Shown here: positions 35,283 through 45,943 of the stretch, piece after piece
How the letters are laid out: each line of letters starts with the position of its first letter
How positions within the stretch are numbered: the first letter of the stretch is position 1
Source of the DNA: Gloeomargarita sp. SKYG116
GTDB lineage: Bacteria > Cyanobacteriota > Cyanobacteriia > Gloeomargaritales > Gloeomargaritaceae
Reading direction: 5' to 3'
NCBI GenBank assembly: GCA_025056115.1
Contig: JANWVM010000006.1
Coordinates: forward strand, 1-64,000
Length of the DNA: 64,000 nucleotides
Notes under the pieces: model-generated
The model's input: the letters and a program-made list of their open reading frames with translations, nothing else
What the model was told of the DNA's origin: nothing
The model's database searches: none
Position numbers and translations under genes: made by a program

Positions 35283-38063
35283 ATGCTGAAACTCCTGTTT
35301 GGCGACCCCAACCAACGTCGTATCAACCAGTACAAGCCCCTAGTGACTGAAATCAACCTGCTGGAGCCGGAGATGGAAAAACTCTCCGACGAAGAGTTGC
35401 GGGGCAAAACGGCGGAATTTCGGCAGCGACTGGAACGGGGCGAAACTCTAGAGGATTTATTGCCCGAAGCCTTTGCCGTTGTGCGGGAAGCAGGGAAACG
35501 GGTGCTGGGGATGCGCCATTACGATGTCCAGCTCCTAGGGGGCATGGTGCTCCACGAGGGCCAGATCGCCGAAATGAAAACCGGGGAAGGGAAAACCCTA
35601 GTGGCGACCCTACCGGCCTATCTCAACGCCCTGACCGGCAAAGGGGTACACATCGTCACGGTTAACGATTACCTGGCGCGGCGGGACGCGGAATGGATGG
35701 GGCAATTGCACCGGTTTTTGGGGTTGAGCGTGGGCCTCATTCAACAGGGGATGGATGCTAGCGAGCGCCGGAAAAATTACGCCTGCGACATTACCTACGC
35801 CACCAACAGCGAAATTGGGTTTGACTACCTGCGGGACAACATGGCTACCAGCCTGGAAGACGTGGTGCAGCGCCCCTTCCACTACTGCATCATTGACGAG
35901 GTGGACTCAATTTTGATTGATGAGGCCCGCACACCCTTGATCATTTCCGGCCAGGTGAGCGACCCGGAAGAACGGGAGAAAAAATACATCACCGCTGCTT
36001 GGGTGGCTTCTCAACTCAAACGGGATGAACACTACGAAGTGGATGAAAAAAACCGCAATATCCTGCTCACCGATGAAGGGTTTTTAGAGGCCGAAAAACT
36101 GCTGGGAGTCAATGACCTTTATGACCCAGAAAATCCCTGGGCGCACTATGTGTTTAACGCCATCAAAGCCAAGGAATTGTTCATCAAGGATGTGAACTAC
36201 ATTGTCCGCAACGATGAAGTGGTGATTGTGGACGAATTTACCGGGCGGGTGATGCCAGGACGCCGCTGGAGCGATGGATTACACCAGGCAATTGAAGCCA
36301 AAGAGGGTGTCCCTATTGAACCGGAAACCCAAACCCTAGCCAGCATTACGTATCAGAATTTGTTTTTGCTCTATCCCAAGCTGGCGGGGATGACGGGAAC
36401 GGCTAAAACCGAAGAAGCAGAATTCAGCAAGATTTACAAGCTAGAAGTCACGGTGATTCCCACCAACCGCCCCAATATCCGCAAGGATTTGCCCGACGTG
36501 GTGTACAAAACCGAAACGGCCAAGTGGCTAGCGGTAGCGGAAGAATGCGCCCAGCAATACGCCATCGGGCGACCGGTGCTGGTGGGAACCACCAGTGTGG
36601 AAAAGTCGGAACTCCTATCGGCCTTGCTGCACGAGCGCGGCATTCCCCACAACCTGCTCAACGCCAAACCCGAGAACGTGGAACGGGAGGCGGAAATCAT
36701 TGCCCAGGCGGGTCGCAAGGGCGCGGTGACGATTGCCACAAACATGGCGGGTCGCGGGACGGACATCATCCTGGGGGGGAATGCCGAGTACATGGCCCGG
36801 TTGAAAATGCGGGAGTATTTCATGCCCCGGCTAGTGCGGCCCGAAGAGGATGACGGGTTAAACGTGCTAGCGTCTTTGATGGGACAACGGCGCAGCGGCG
36901 GAGTGGGTTTCGGCACTGGCAAAAAGGTCAAAACCTGGAAGGCGTCCCCCAACATCTACCCGGCAGAACTCTCTCCCGAAACCGAACGGGCATTGAAAGC
37001 GGCAGTAGACTTTGCGGTGCAAGTCTATGGCGAGCAGAGTCTGCCCGAACTAGAGGCGGAGGAAAAAATTGCCATTGCGTCCGAAAAGGGGCCGACGGAT
37101 GACCCGGTGATTGCCCGGTTGCGCGAGGTTTATACGATGATTCGCCGGGAGTACGAAGTCTATACCAAAGCAGAGCACGACGAGGTAGTGAAGCTGGGGG
37201 GACTGTACGTCATTGGCACTGAGCGGCACGAATCCCGGCGCATTGACAACCAGTTGCGGGGACGGGCGGGACGGCAAGGCGACCCTGGCACCACACGCTT
37301 TTTCTTGAGTTTGGAAGACAACCTGTTGCGTATTTTTGGTGGGGAACGGGTCGCGGCGCTGATGACTGCCTTCCGCGTCGAAGACGACATGCCCATTGAA
37401 TCGCCCTTGCTCACCCGGTCACTGGAAAACGCCCAAAAGAAAGTGGAAACCTACTACTACGACATTCGGAAACAAGTGTTTGAATACGACGAGGTAATGA
37501 ACAACCAGCGGCGGGCCATTTATGCTGAACGGCGCCGGATTTTGGAAGGCCGTGACCTCAAGGAACTGGTGATTCAATACGCTGAAAAAACCATTGACGA
37601 CATCATTGCTGCCTACATCAACCCCGATTTGCCCCCCGATGAATGGAACCTGACGGGCTTGGTAGACAAGGTCAAACAATTTATCTATTTGCTGAGCGAC
37701 CTGGAGCCGAAGGATTTACAAGATTTAACCCTGCCGGAAATCCAAGCCTTTTTACACGAGCAGGTGCGCATTGCCTATGACATGAAAGAGGCGCAAATCG
37801 AACAAATTCGCCCAGGATTGATGCGGGAAGCCGAGCGCTTTTTCATCTTGCAACAGTTGGACAACCTGTGGCGGGAGCACTTGCAACAGATGGATGCCCT
37901 GCGCGAGTCGGTGGGCCTGCGCGGCTACGGTCAACAAGACCCCTTGATTGAGTACAAAATCGAGGGCTACGAACTCTTCCAGGACATGATGACCAACATC
38001 CGCCGCAACGTGGTCTATGCCCTGTTCCAATTCCAACCCCAAGTCCAACCTGTAGCCGGCTAA
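35283..38063 (+). CDS. secA: Preprotein translocase ATPase SecA
   Basis: [88 protein letters not shown]; start moved inward from the ORF-track start. Confidence 0.98.
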   Translation: MLKLLFGDPNQRRINQYKPLVTEINLLEPEMEKLSDEELRGKTAEFRQRLERGETLEDLLPEAFAVVREAGKRVLGMRHYDVQLLGGMVLHEGQIAEMKTGEGKTLVATLPAYLNALTGKGVHIVTVNDYLARRDAEWMGQLHRFLGLSVGLIQQGMDASERRKNYACDITYATNSEIGFDYLRDNMATSLEDVVQRPFHYCIIDEVDSILIDEARTPLIISGQVSDPEEREKKYITAAWVASQLKRDEHYEVDEKNRNILLTDEGFLEAEKLLGVNDLYDPENPWAHYVFNAIKAKELFIKDVNYIVRNDEVVIVDEFTGRVMPGRRWSDGLHQAIEAKEGVPIEPETQTLASITYQNLFLLYPKLAGMTGTAKTEEAEFSKIYKLEVTVIPTNRPNIRKDLPDVVYKTETAKWLAVAEECAQQYAIGRPVLVGTTSVEKSELLSALLHERGIPHNLLNAKPENVEREAEIIAQAGRKGAVTIATNMAGRGTDIILGGNAEYMARLKMREYFMPRLVRPEEDDGLNVLASLMGQRRSGGVGFGTGKKVKTWKASPNIYPAELSPETERALKAAVDFAVQVYGEQSLPELEAEEKIAIASEKGPTDDPVIARLREVYTMIRREYEVYTKAEHDEVVKLGGLYVIGTERHESRRIDNQLRGRAGRQGDPGTTRFFLSLEDNLLRIFGGERVAALMTAFRVEDDMPIESPLLTRSLENAQKKVETYYYDIRKQVFEYDEVMNNQRRAIYAERRRILEGRDLKELVIQYAEKTIDDIIAAYINPDLPPDEWNLTGLVDKVKQFIYLLSDLEPKDLQDLTLPEIQAFLHEQVRIAYDMKEAQIEQIRPGLMREAERFFILQQLDNLWREHLQQMDALRESVGLRGYGQQDPLIEYKIEGYELFQDMMTNIRRNVVYALFQFQPQVQPVAG

Positions 38064-38072
38064 GAGGGCGCA

Positions 38073-38705
38073 ATGACCATTGCCCTAGATGCGGGGGAAA
38101 TCTTTCGACAAGCCTGCGAGAATCGCTACACCTGGAATGCCCAGTTTCCTGGTTATCAAGCGGATGTGGTCTGGCAATCCGGTGAGGAAACCGTGCAGGC
38201 GCACGCGCGGGTGCATCGGGATTTATCAGTGATGGTGGAAAAGTTAGACGCTGACCACCCAGTGTATGGAGAACTGATGAGCCTGATGCGGGAAGTGGTG
38301 GCTCACCGGCAGCGGCGGGATTTCCAGGCGGATTATGGTTCGCACCCGTTTACAGCAGGGGAACCACTCCCCAACGGCACTGTGCCGATTCAGGTGCAGG
38401 ATTCCCACTACCTGGTGCGGGGGCCGGTGATCACCCAGGTGCAACGGGTGGTGGATAACCAATTGTGTACGGTGGACGCTTTATCTGTAGAGCAAACCGC
38501 CGAAGGCTACTTCCCCCTGCATTACCGCGTGCAGATGCGCGATGTCACGACGGGACAAGTGCGAAAGACGGTAGATGTTTGGGAACGCCATGTCCGGGTG
38601 GGGGGCTATTATCTCTTACAAGAACGGCGGCAACGGGTGATGCAGGATGGCAAGATGAGGGAAGCGACGATGACATTCCATAACTTGAAGTTGCTAGCAG
38701 AATGA
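38073..38705 (+). CDS. DUF3386-family protein
   Basis: EIFRQACENRYTWNAQFPGYQADVVW... pattern; cyanobacteria/plant family as I recall it. Confidence 0.7.
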   Translation: MTIALDAGEIFRQACENRYTWNAQFPGYQADVVWQSGEETVQAHARVHRDLSVMVEKLDADHPVYGELMSLMREVVAHRQRRDFQADYGSHPFTAGEPLPNGTVPIQVQDSHYLVRGPVITQVQRVVDNQLCTVDALSVEQTAEGYFPLHYRVQMRDVTTGQVRKTVDVWERHVRVGGYYLLQERRQRVMQDGKMREATMTFHNLKLLAE

Positions 38706-38726
38706 TGGATTTTTGGAGGCCAGTCT

Positions 38727-39200
38727 ATGACCAGTTACCCCGCTAGATTGATTGTGAGTTTATTATTATGGCTAGGAATAAATTCTTTACTTGTAGCTCA
38801 GGCATGGCAACACCGAAAATTGCCCTTAAATCGCCTCGGTCGCCAGTGCCTACAGGAAGTGCGCGCTTTCGATGCTAGAGTCAAGACCATTCTTCGGCGA
38901 AAAACGTCCTATGAACCCCCCACACTATGGTCTGACAAAAAGGGAAATCTCCTTCTTTCATTCTACTTAGACGAACACATATTAGGAAACAGTTTTGACA
39001 CGGAAATAAAAGCTGTGCAGAACCTGAGCAAATCTTGTCCTGAGTTGCAAATTATCCTATTATCGGCTAACATGGGTGCGGGACAAAGATGGTACATGAA
39101 GCAAACCAAATTTAGCAGGGTTCATTCCCGAGACAGCGGTTCTTCGAATGATAGAAAATTTTACTTTAATGAAATTGACACTTTTGATTACTCCCCTTGA
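38727..39200 (+). CDS. Hypothetical secreted protein
   Basis: 157 aa, N-terminal signal-like segment, no recognised family; base composition visibly more AT-rich than neighbours. Confidence 0.55.
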   Translation: MTSYPARLIVSLLLWLGINSLLVAQAWQHRKLPLNRLGRQCLQEVRAFDARVKTILRRKTSYEPPTLWSDKKGNLLLSFYLDEHILGNSFDTEIKAVQNLSKSCPELQIILLSANMGAGQRWYMKQTKFSRVHSRDSGSSNDRKFYFNEIDTFDYSP

Positions 39201-39216
39201 AGGGACATAGACTTCT

Positions 39217-40314
39217 ATGCCCTTTCCTGCTCACCCACCTAGTGAAGGCGACTGGGAACTTGCTAACTACGACTACCCCTTGCCCACCGAACTCATCGCC
39301 CAGTCTGCCATGGTGCCCAGGGACCATGCGCGGTTGTTGGTGGTTTATCGAGATACCCATCGCCATTGCCATGTGTACGACTTGCCCGATTTGTTGCGTC
39401 CGGGCGACTTGCTGGTGCTCAACAACACTAAAGTGATCCCGGCGCGATTGAAGGGCGTGCGACCTGGCGGGGGTCTGACAGAGTTTTTATTGCTAGAGCC
39501 TGGAGAAGGTGATATGTGGCGGGTGCTGGTACGCCCGGGACGGCGGGTGCGCGTGGGGATGCAAGTGACGTTTCCAGCCCAAGGCCAACCCCAACTGGTC
39601 GGTGTGGTGCAAGCGCGAGACCCCGAAACCGGCGGCCGCTGGGTGACCTTTCAAACGCCCGATGGCACAGCGTTAAATGCGACGCAGTTATGGCCCCTGC
39701 TGGAACAGATTGGGGAATTGCCACTACCACCCTATATCGAGCGTTTCCAGGGCGACCCCAACCAATACCAGACGGTCTATGCCCAAGTCGCTGGTTCCGT
39801 TGCGGCGCCAACAGCGGGGTTGCATTTCACTGAAGAATTACTGGCGCGGTTGCAGGCGCGGGGGATTGCCCAGGCGATGATCACCTTGCACGTGGGGGTG
39901 GGCACTTTTCGCCCGGTGAGTACGTCGGATATCCGGCAGCACCAACTACACAGCGAGTGGATAGAGGTGTCGGCGGCGACGGTGGCCAAAATTCAGCAAA
40001 CGCAACAGCAGGGCGGGCGGGTAATTGCTGTAGGCACGACGGTGACGCGGGCGTTGGAGGCAGCAGCCCAGGGGGGCACATTGCAACCTACCACCGGCAA
40101 AGTGAATCTCTACATCTACCCCGGTTACCAATGGCGGGTGATTGACGGGTTGATGACCAATTTCCATTTGCCCCAGTCCAGTCTGTTGCTGCTGGTGAGC
40201 GCGTTGATTGGGCGGCAACGGGTGATGCACCTGTATCAGGAGGCGATCCGGGAACGCTACCGGTTTTATTCGCTGGGGGATGCCATGTTGCTCCTACCAG
40301 ATATGGCACACTAG
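39217..40314 (+). CDS. queA: S-adenosylmethionine:tRNA ribosyltransferase-isomerase
   Basis: YDYPLPTELIAQSAMVPRDHARLLVVYRD; GDLLVLNNTKVIPARLKG; VAAPTAGLHFTEELLARL; MTNFHLPQSSLLLLVSALIG. Confidence 0.97.
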   Translation: MPFPAHPPSEGDWELANYDYPLPTELIAQSAMVPRDHARLLVVYRDTHRHCHVYDLPDLLRPGDLLVLNNTKVIPARLKGVRPGGGLTEFLLLEPGEGDMWRVLVRPGRRVRVGMQVTFPAQGQPQLVGVVQARDPETGGRWVTFQTPDGTALNATQLWPLLEQIGELPLPPYIERFQGDPNQYQTVYAQVAGSVAAPTAGLHFTEELLARLQARGIAQAMITLHVGVGTFRPVSTSDIRQHQLHSEWIEVSAATVAKIQQTQQQGGRVIAVGTTVTRALEAAAQGGTLQPTTGKVNLYIYPGYQWRVIDGLMTNFHLPQSSLLLLVSALIGRQRVMHLYQEAIRERYRFYSLGDAMLLLPDMAH

Positions 40315-40339
40315 GGAAAGCGCTCCTCGGTCACGTGCG

Positions 40340-41506
40340 ATGGCAACGGTCGTTTCCCCCACAACCCATGTCCGTAAGTTCCTCGGCTTCTGGAGTCACC
40401 AAGTACCGTTGCTCGACCGCTACCTGCTGCGGCTGTTCATCGGGCCGTTTGTATTTGGGATAGGGGCCTTTGGCTCGATTGGCCTGTCGGTGGGAGCGCT
40501 GTTTGAAACCGTGCGGCGGGTCGTGGAATCCGGGTTACCCCTGCCGATTGCCTTCCAGGTCTTGGCTTTGAAAGCCCCCTACTTCATCGGGCTGGCCTTT
40601 CCAATGGCGACGCTGTTGACCACCCTGCTCACCTACAGTCGCTTGAGCGCCAACAGTGAATTGATTGCTTTACGGGCCTGTGGCGTCCCAGCGCGGCGGT
40701 GGGTGGTTCCGGCCTTGATTTTTAGCGTGGTCACCACTGGGCTTACCTTTGTATTTAACGAGGCGGTTGTTCCGGTGACCAATTACCAGGCGACTGTTGT
40801 TGTGCGGCAAGCCCTGGACCAGGACCGGCCCCGTGTGGAACGGCGCAACATTATCTATCAAGAATTTGACCAGGCCACCGGTAAAGAATTAGAGCGGTTA
40901 TTTTACGCCAGCCGGTTTGATGGGCGCTACATGCGGGGATTGACGGTGCTGGATTTTTCCCAGGAGGGATTGCAACAAATCCTCACCGCCGAAACTGGGT
41001 TTTGGAATGCTGAACGGAAGGCGTGGGAGTTTCATAACGGCACGATTTATCTAGTGGCCCACGATGGCAGTTATCGCAATATCATCCAGTTCAAAAAGCA
41101 GGAAATCACCCTGCCCAAAGCACCCTTTGACCTGGCCACCCAGCGGCGCACACCTGAGGAAATGGGTTTTTGGGAAGCGCGGCGGTATCTGAAAATCCTG
41201 GAAGGCAGCGGCAATCTGGCGCGGATTCGGGAATGGCAGGTTCGGATTCAACAAAAAATGGCGATTCCCTTCATTTGTTTGGTCATGGGGGTCGTGGGCG
41301 CTGCGCTTGGGAGTCTGCCGCACCGGAGTTCAAATGGTTGGGCGTTTGGTTTGAGTGTGGTGATTATTTTTATCTATTACCTGCTGATGTTTATCGGCGA
41401 TGTAATGAGCCAAGCAGGTATGATTGCACCGGTGATTGGTGCCTGGTTCCCGAATGTGCTGGGGCTATTGACCGGTCTCTACCTGTTGCGCAAAGCTGAC
41501 CGCTAA
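40340..41506 (+). CDS. LptF/LptG-family permease
   Basis: LLDRYLLRLFIGPFVFGIGAFGSIGLSVGALFE; FPMATLLTTLLTYSRLSANSELIALRACGVPARRWVVPAL. Confidence 0.9.
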   Translation: MATVVSPTTHVRKFLGFWSHQVPLLDRYLLRLFIGPFVFGIGAFGSIGLSVGALFETVRRVVESGLPLPIAFQVLALKAPYFIGLAFPMATLLTTLLTYSRLSANSELIALRACGVPARRWVVPALIFSVVTTGLTFVFNEAVVPVTNYQATVVVRQALDQDRPRVERRNIIYQEFDQATGKELERLFYASRFDGRYMRGLTVLDFSQEGLQQILTAETGFWNAERKAWEFHNGTIYLVAHDGSYRNIIQFKKQEITLPKAPFDLATQRRTPEEMGFWEARRYLKILEGSGNLARIREWQVRIQQKMAIPFICLVMGVVGAALGSLPHRSSNGWAFGLSVVIIFIYYLLMFIGDVMSQAGMIAPVIGAWFPNVLGLLTGLYLLRKADR

Positions 41507-41820
41507 ACGTTACTAGCTAATGGGTCAGGAATGGTAGGCGACGGCGCTTCAAAACTGCCCGTTAACACAAACTCCAACCGTAACTTCAAAAAAGTAGCGA
41601 AATCCCGATTTGTGGTGACAATCGCTGCCGCTGGTTGGGGACATTTGGCTTTTACCTCGGCAAATTCAGGGGCTTCCAAAAAGGCCGGGCGCCGCACTAA
41701 AAAAAAGTCAATTTCCTTCCCTTCCCGCTGGTAATGTTTCGTCCGCTCGCGAAAGACCTCCTCTAACGGCTCGATTTCGGTGAGAAATTTTTCGCTGGCC
41801 AGCACATAGTAGTACTGCAT
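41503..41820 (-). CDS. ycf54: Ycf54-family protein (AcsF/chlorophyll cyclase partner)
   Basis: MQYYYVLASEKFLTEIEPLEEVFRERTKHYQREGKEIDFFLVRRPAFLEAPEFAEVKAKCPQPAAAIVTTNRDFATFLKLRLEFV. Confidence 0.93.
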   Translation of the reverse strand: MQYYYVLASEKFLTEIEPLEEVFRERTKHYQREGKEIDFFLVRRPAFLEAPEFAEVKAKCPQPAAAIVTTNRDFATFLKLRLEFVLTGSFEAPSPTIPDPLASNV

Positions 41821-41862
41821 CGGCATTGACCTAACCCTCCCAAGTGGAGTCATTGTACCACC

Positions 41863-42462
41863 CTAGGTCTGCTGTTCCGCGCGGGCTTGGCGGTACACCT
41901 TCCAGGCGGCATCGGCGTTGATGGCGAAAATCCCCACCCCGACCAGCACGTCTGGCCAGGGGGACGGATGGACAGCGGTGATCAGTCCAGCCAGGATGAT
42001 GGCCAGATTCGCGAGCGCGTCATTGCGGGCCGAAAAAAACGCCGCCAGCGCCAAGCTCCCCCCTTGATGACGAAAGCGCAACAGCAGTAACGCACACAGC
42101 CAGTTGACCGCCAACGCCCCTAAACCCGTCAGCGACAAGGCAACCGCCTGGGGAGGAAACCGGGTTTGTACCTTATGCCACAGGGAACCCAGCGTTGCCC
42201 AAGCCGGTAGCAGCAGCAAGCCCGCCAGCCCCATCCCCACCCAGGCTTGGACACGTCGCCGCCACCCCAACGCTCCGTACACCAGCAAGTTCAGCAGCGT
42301 GTCTTCCAAAAAATCGATAGAATCCGCCCACAGCGACACCGAGCCAATCGCCACGGCCACTCCCGCCTCCAGGGTAAAGTAAGCCAAGTTCAACAGGGCC
42401 ACTATCAAGACCGTCTGACGGAGGGCCTGATGCTGGCGTTCAACGCCATTCGGGGTGGGCAT
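41863..42462 (-). CDS. Cation efflux (CDF-like) family membrane protein
   Basis: VLIVALLNLAYFTLEAGVAVAIGSVSLWADSIDFLEDTLLNLLVYGAL. Confidence 0.75.
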   Translation of the reverse strand: MPTPNGVERQHQALRQTVLIVALLNLAYFTLEAGVAVAIGSVSLWADSIDFLEDTLLNLLVYGALGWRRRVQAWVGMGLAGLLLLPAWATLGSLWHKVQTRFPPQAVALSLTGLGALAVNWLCALLLLRFRHQGGSLALAAFFSARNDALANLAIILAGLITAVHPSPWPDVLVGVGIFAINADAAWKVYRQARAEQQT

Positions 42463-43489
42463 TGTCCTGGGCTCCCAACTCGTTTAAGCGGCGAATGAGT
42501 TGGTACAGCCGTCCGTAATCCCGTTGATTGAAACGAAACACCAGGCGCGGCAGATGGTCCGTCTCATCGCCGATTTCTTCCGGAAACGCCCCCCGTTGCT
42601 CCATCACGCCACTGGCGATAATATCGGCGAATTCCTCATTCAACTGGGCCACGACCGCTTCCGATAGCGGGTGATGCAACCGTAGCACCAAATCCTCCCG
42701 CACATAGCGACTGGAATGATAAACCCGGTAAAATTGGCGAATCGTCTGACAGGCCACTGCCACGGAATCGGTGATCGTGTATAGCTCCACGTCGTCTGGG
42801 CTGATGAAGTGGGTGCGCCAGAAATACTCTCGCACGAAGTTATCCCAAGCGCGCCAGTACGTGCCCCCCGGATGTTCTAGCAACACCATGGGGATCGGTG
42901 GACAACGCCCATTTTGGCACAGCGTCAGGGTTTCAAACACCTCATCCTGCGTCCCAAATCCCCCTGGAAAGGCGCACACCCCGTCCGTCTCCCGCAAGAA
43001 AAAGAGTTTGCGGGTGAAAAAGTACTTGAAGTTAATCAACCGCGGGCTATCGCTGACAAAAACATTGCTGTTTTGTTCAAAGGGCAGTTGGATATTCAAC
43101 CCAAACGAATGGTCCGTGCCGGCTCCCTCATTGCCCGCCTGCATGATCCCACCGCCAGCGCCCGTCATGACCATGAACCCCTGTTCACACATGCACCGCG
43201 CAAACTGTACCGCCAACTGGTAATCAGGCGTATCTTTCGGGATGCGGGCCGAGCCAAAAATGGCGATTTTCCGCACGTGGCGATAGGGCTGAAACACCCG
43301 AAACCCCTGCTCCATGTCCTGGATGGCGCCGGCAATGATTTTCCAGTCCAGGCGGTCAAGCGACGTCTGGGATAGGCGCAACAACGCCTCCAACGCCCGC
43401 CGCATCCATTTACCATGTTTGGCCGCATCCAACTGGTTCAGCCAGGCCTGTAACTCGGGGGGCAATTCCGGCAGCGCGTCCGCCCTCAT
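42440..43489 (-). CDS. LOG-family (lysine decarboxylase-like Rossmann) protein
   Basis: KIAIFGSARIPKDTPDYQLAVQFARCMCEQGFMVMTGAGGGIMQAGNEGAG; CAFPGGFGTQDEVFETLTLCQNG. Confidence 0.9.
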   Translation of the reverse strand: MRADALPELPPELQAWLNQLDAAKHGKWMRRALEALLRLSQTSLDRLDWKIIAGAIQDMEQGFRVFQPYRHVRKIAIFGSARIPKDTPDYQLAVQFARCMCEQGFMVMTGAGGGIMQAGNEGAGTDHSFGLNIQLPFEQNSNVFVSDSPRLINFKYFFTRKLFFLRETDGVCAFPGGFGTQDEVFETLTLCQNGRCPPIPMVLLEHPGGTYWRAWDNFVREYFWRTHFISPDDVELYTITDSVAVACQTIRQFYRVYHSSRYVREDLVLRLHHPLSEAVVAQLNEEFADIIASGVMEQRGAFPEEIGDETDHLPRLVFRFNQRDYGRLYQLIRRLNELGAQDNAHPEWR

Positions 43490-44016
43490 GACCCCACCCG
43501 CACGTCCATCACCGACCCCCGCAGGTTGTATTGCGGCCCTTCCAGTTCCACCGGTACCCCCACCTTGAGCTTGGTGTTGCCCAGCACGGCACCGCCGTCC
43601 ACCATTTGCGCTGTTCCTGTCAAGGTAATCACCATGTCCCGGAGAAACTGGCTCTGGGAACGGGTGTCCGGCAAAAATTTCACCGACCCATCTGGTTGAG
43701 GCACTTCCACTTGGGGCGGGAAAATGGACAAGCGTTTAACCGTCAACGTCCCAGATGGCTGGTTGCGCACGATAAAACTGGCCTTGTCGCCGGGGCGGAT
43801 GAGTTCCTCTGGACGGGTCACGCTTAGCCCCCGGACCATCATGTCAATCTCCACCGCTTGGCTTGGCCCCACCTGCGCTACCGAGCCGGTTCCCCCCGGC
43901 ACCAAGAAAATCCCCACCAGTACCAACAACACCACGACGATGGCCCCTAGGTCAATGACGCTTACCTTGCCGCCAATGCGCCCGTGTTGGTCTAACCAAG
44001 CCATGGGATTCCTCAC
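43486..44016 (-). CDS. DUF4330-family protein
   Basis: WLDQHGRIGGKVSVIDLGAIVVVLLVLVGIFLVPG. Confidence 0.75.
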   Translation of the reverse strand: MRNPMAWLDQHGRIGGKVSVIDLGAIVVVLLVLVGIFLVPGGTGSVAQVGPSQAVEIDMMVRGLSVTRPEELIRPGDKASFIVRNQPSGTLTVKRLSIFPPQVEVPQPDGSVKFLPDTRSQSQFLRDMVITLTGTAQMVDGGAVLGNTKLKVGVPVELEGPQYNLRGSVMDVRVGS

Positions 44017-44111
44017 CTGTCTGACTTCATTATCTAATGCGGTGGTTCCTTGTCATACCGGATTTCCCATCTTAGCGCTGCTGAACAGATCATCGCCGCT
44101 GATGTGTTAGG

Positions 44112-45197
44112 ATGAGGCTGGATTCGGCGGTTTTGGTGTTTGAGGAGTTGTCGCTCGTGCCCGCTCTCCCGAATTCTGGTGTCCATGACGCGCGTCCAGT
44201 GGCTGTGGGAGTGATTGGAGTGGGCAATATGGGACAGCACCATGTACGGGTGCTCAGCTTTCTCAAGGATGTGCAGTTGGTAGGCGTCGCCGATATTAAT
44301 GTGGAGCGAGGTTTGCAACTGGCGACTAAATATCAGGTGCGTTTTTTTGCCGACTACCGGGACCTGCTTCCCCATGTCGAGGCCGTATGTGTCGCCGTAC
44401 CCACCCGCTTGCATTACGAAGTGGGCATGACCTGCATTCGGCACGGGGTGCATATTCTGATGGAAAAACCGATTGCTGCGAGTATTGCCGAAGCGGAACG
44501 GTTAGTCAGCGCTGCCACTGAAGCCAACTGCATCCTGCAAGTGGGTCACATTGAGCGCTTTAATCCGGCGTTTTTGGAACTGCAAAAGGTGTTGCAACAG
44601 GAAGAAATCCTGGCGTTGGAGGCCCATCGCCTCAGCCCCTATTCCCAGCGGGCCAATGATGTGTCAGTGGTACTGGACTTGATGATTCACGACATCGATC
44701 TACTGTTGGAACTCACAGCAGCACCAGTGGTGCAGTTGACGGCCAGTGGTACCCACGCGTCGGGTTCCGGTTATCTAGACTACGTGACGGCAACGCTAAC
44801 GTTTGACAATGGGGTGATTGCCTCCTTGACGGCCAGCAAAGTCACCCATCGCAAGGTCCGCCGCCTGACCATTCACGGCAAAAATTCCCTCACCGAAGCT
44901 GATTTTTTGAACAACGAAATCTTCATCCACCGCCATCTGCCGGGCCAGCCCACCGGGCAAGTGCTCTACCGCCAGGATGAATGGGTTGAACGGGTGTACA
45001 CCAACAACATTGAACCGCTCCAGGCCGAATTGGAACACTTTGTCAATTGTGTGCGCGAAGGCAACCAGCCCTCGGTCGGCGGCGAACAGGCCCTGAGAGC
45101 GCTGCGATTAGCCACGCGGATTGAACAGATTGCTTTGCACAATCAAATCTGGTCGGTTCCCCGCAACGGCCTAGAAAAGTCGCTCGTCTCTCCCTAA
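44112..45197 (+). CDS. Gfo/Idh/MocA-family oxidoreductase
   Basis: VAVGVIGVGNMGQHHVRVLSFLKDVQLVGVADINVERG; VAVPTRLHYEVGMTCIRHGVHILMEKPIA; start codon uncertain. Confidence 0.9.
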   Translation: MRLDSAVLVFEELSLVPALPNSGVHDARPVAVGVIGVGNMGQHHVRVLSFLKDVQLVGVADINVERGLQLATKYQVRFFADYRDLLPHVEAVCVAVPTRLHYEVGMTCIRHGVHILMEKPIAASIAEAERLVSAATEANCILQVGHIERFNPAFLELQKVLQQEEILALEAHRLSPYSQRANDVSVVLDLMIHDIDLLLELTAAPVVQLTASGTHASGSGYLDYVTATLTFDNGVIASLTASKVTHRKVRRLTIHGKNSLTEADFLNNEIFIHRHLPGQPTGQVLYRQDEWVERVYTNNIEPLQAELEHFVNCVREGNQPSVGGEQALRALRLATRIEQIALHNQIWSVPRNGLEKSLVSP

Positions 45198-45889
45198 ACT
45201 AGTTGCGCTAATAACGTGTAAATCCCAAAACTCAGCAAAATGGTGCCGCTCAGCCAGGGAAACCAGCGCGAAACCGGACGCAACCGTAACCAATACCGCA
45301 CCGTGGTCGTAAACGTCCCTGCCACCCACACCGGCAATGTGTACCCCAACGTATAGGCCAACAACAGCCCTAGCCCTAACAGCACATTGCCGGTACCTGC
45401 TACCCACGCCAACAGAGTCGCCAGTACCGGTGTACTACAGGGGGAAGCGCTCAAGCCAAAGGTTAATCCCAAGCCATAAGCCCGCCAGCGACCGGCTCCC
45501 CACCCTGGAGGCGCGGTCCACACCGGCAACGGTAGAATTTCCAACAGCACCAGTCCCATGACTACGGCTACTCCCGCCACCAGCAGCGGCAACCCTTTTC
45601 CCCACTGGCCGTACACCCGTCCTAGCAGCGCTGCCCCCAGGCCCAGTCCTGTCAGTGTCGTTGCCAACCCCAGCGTAAACCAACTGGCCTGCCGCCAATC
45701 CCCCTGGCTATCCCCCCCCAAACACGCGACGGTGACCGGCAACAACGACAGCACACAGGGATTCAAACTGGTCACTAACCCTGCGCCCCACACCAGCCCC
45801 ACACTCCAAGGCGTCAAATGCTGCAATTCCTGCGTCACCCACCGATCGGCCCACTGTTCCCACAGGTAGAGGGTACTGGTAAGGTCCAT
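45194..45889 (-). CDS. ccdA: CcdA/DsbD-type cytochrome c biogenesis transmembrane protein
   Basis: GLVTSLNPCVLSLLPVTVACLGG; GLTFGLSASPCSTPVLATLLAW. Confidence 0.9.
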   Translation of the reverse strand: MDLTSTLYLWEQWADRWVTQELQHLTPWSVGLVWGAGLVTSLNPCVLSLLPVTVACLGGDSQGDWRQASWFTLGLATTLTGLGLGAALLGRVYGQWGKGLPLLVAGVAVVMGLVLLEILPLPVWTAPPGWGAGRWRAYGLGLTFGLSASPCSTPVLATLLAWVAGTGNVLLGLGLLLAYTLGYTLPVWVAGTFTTTVRYWLRLRPVSRWFPWLSGTILLSFGIYTLLAQLV

Positions 45890-45943
45890 CCCGGCAATCT
45901 TCCTCTCAGAATCTACACAAATTGTAACAGGCATGGATAGCGG

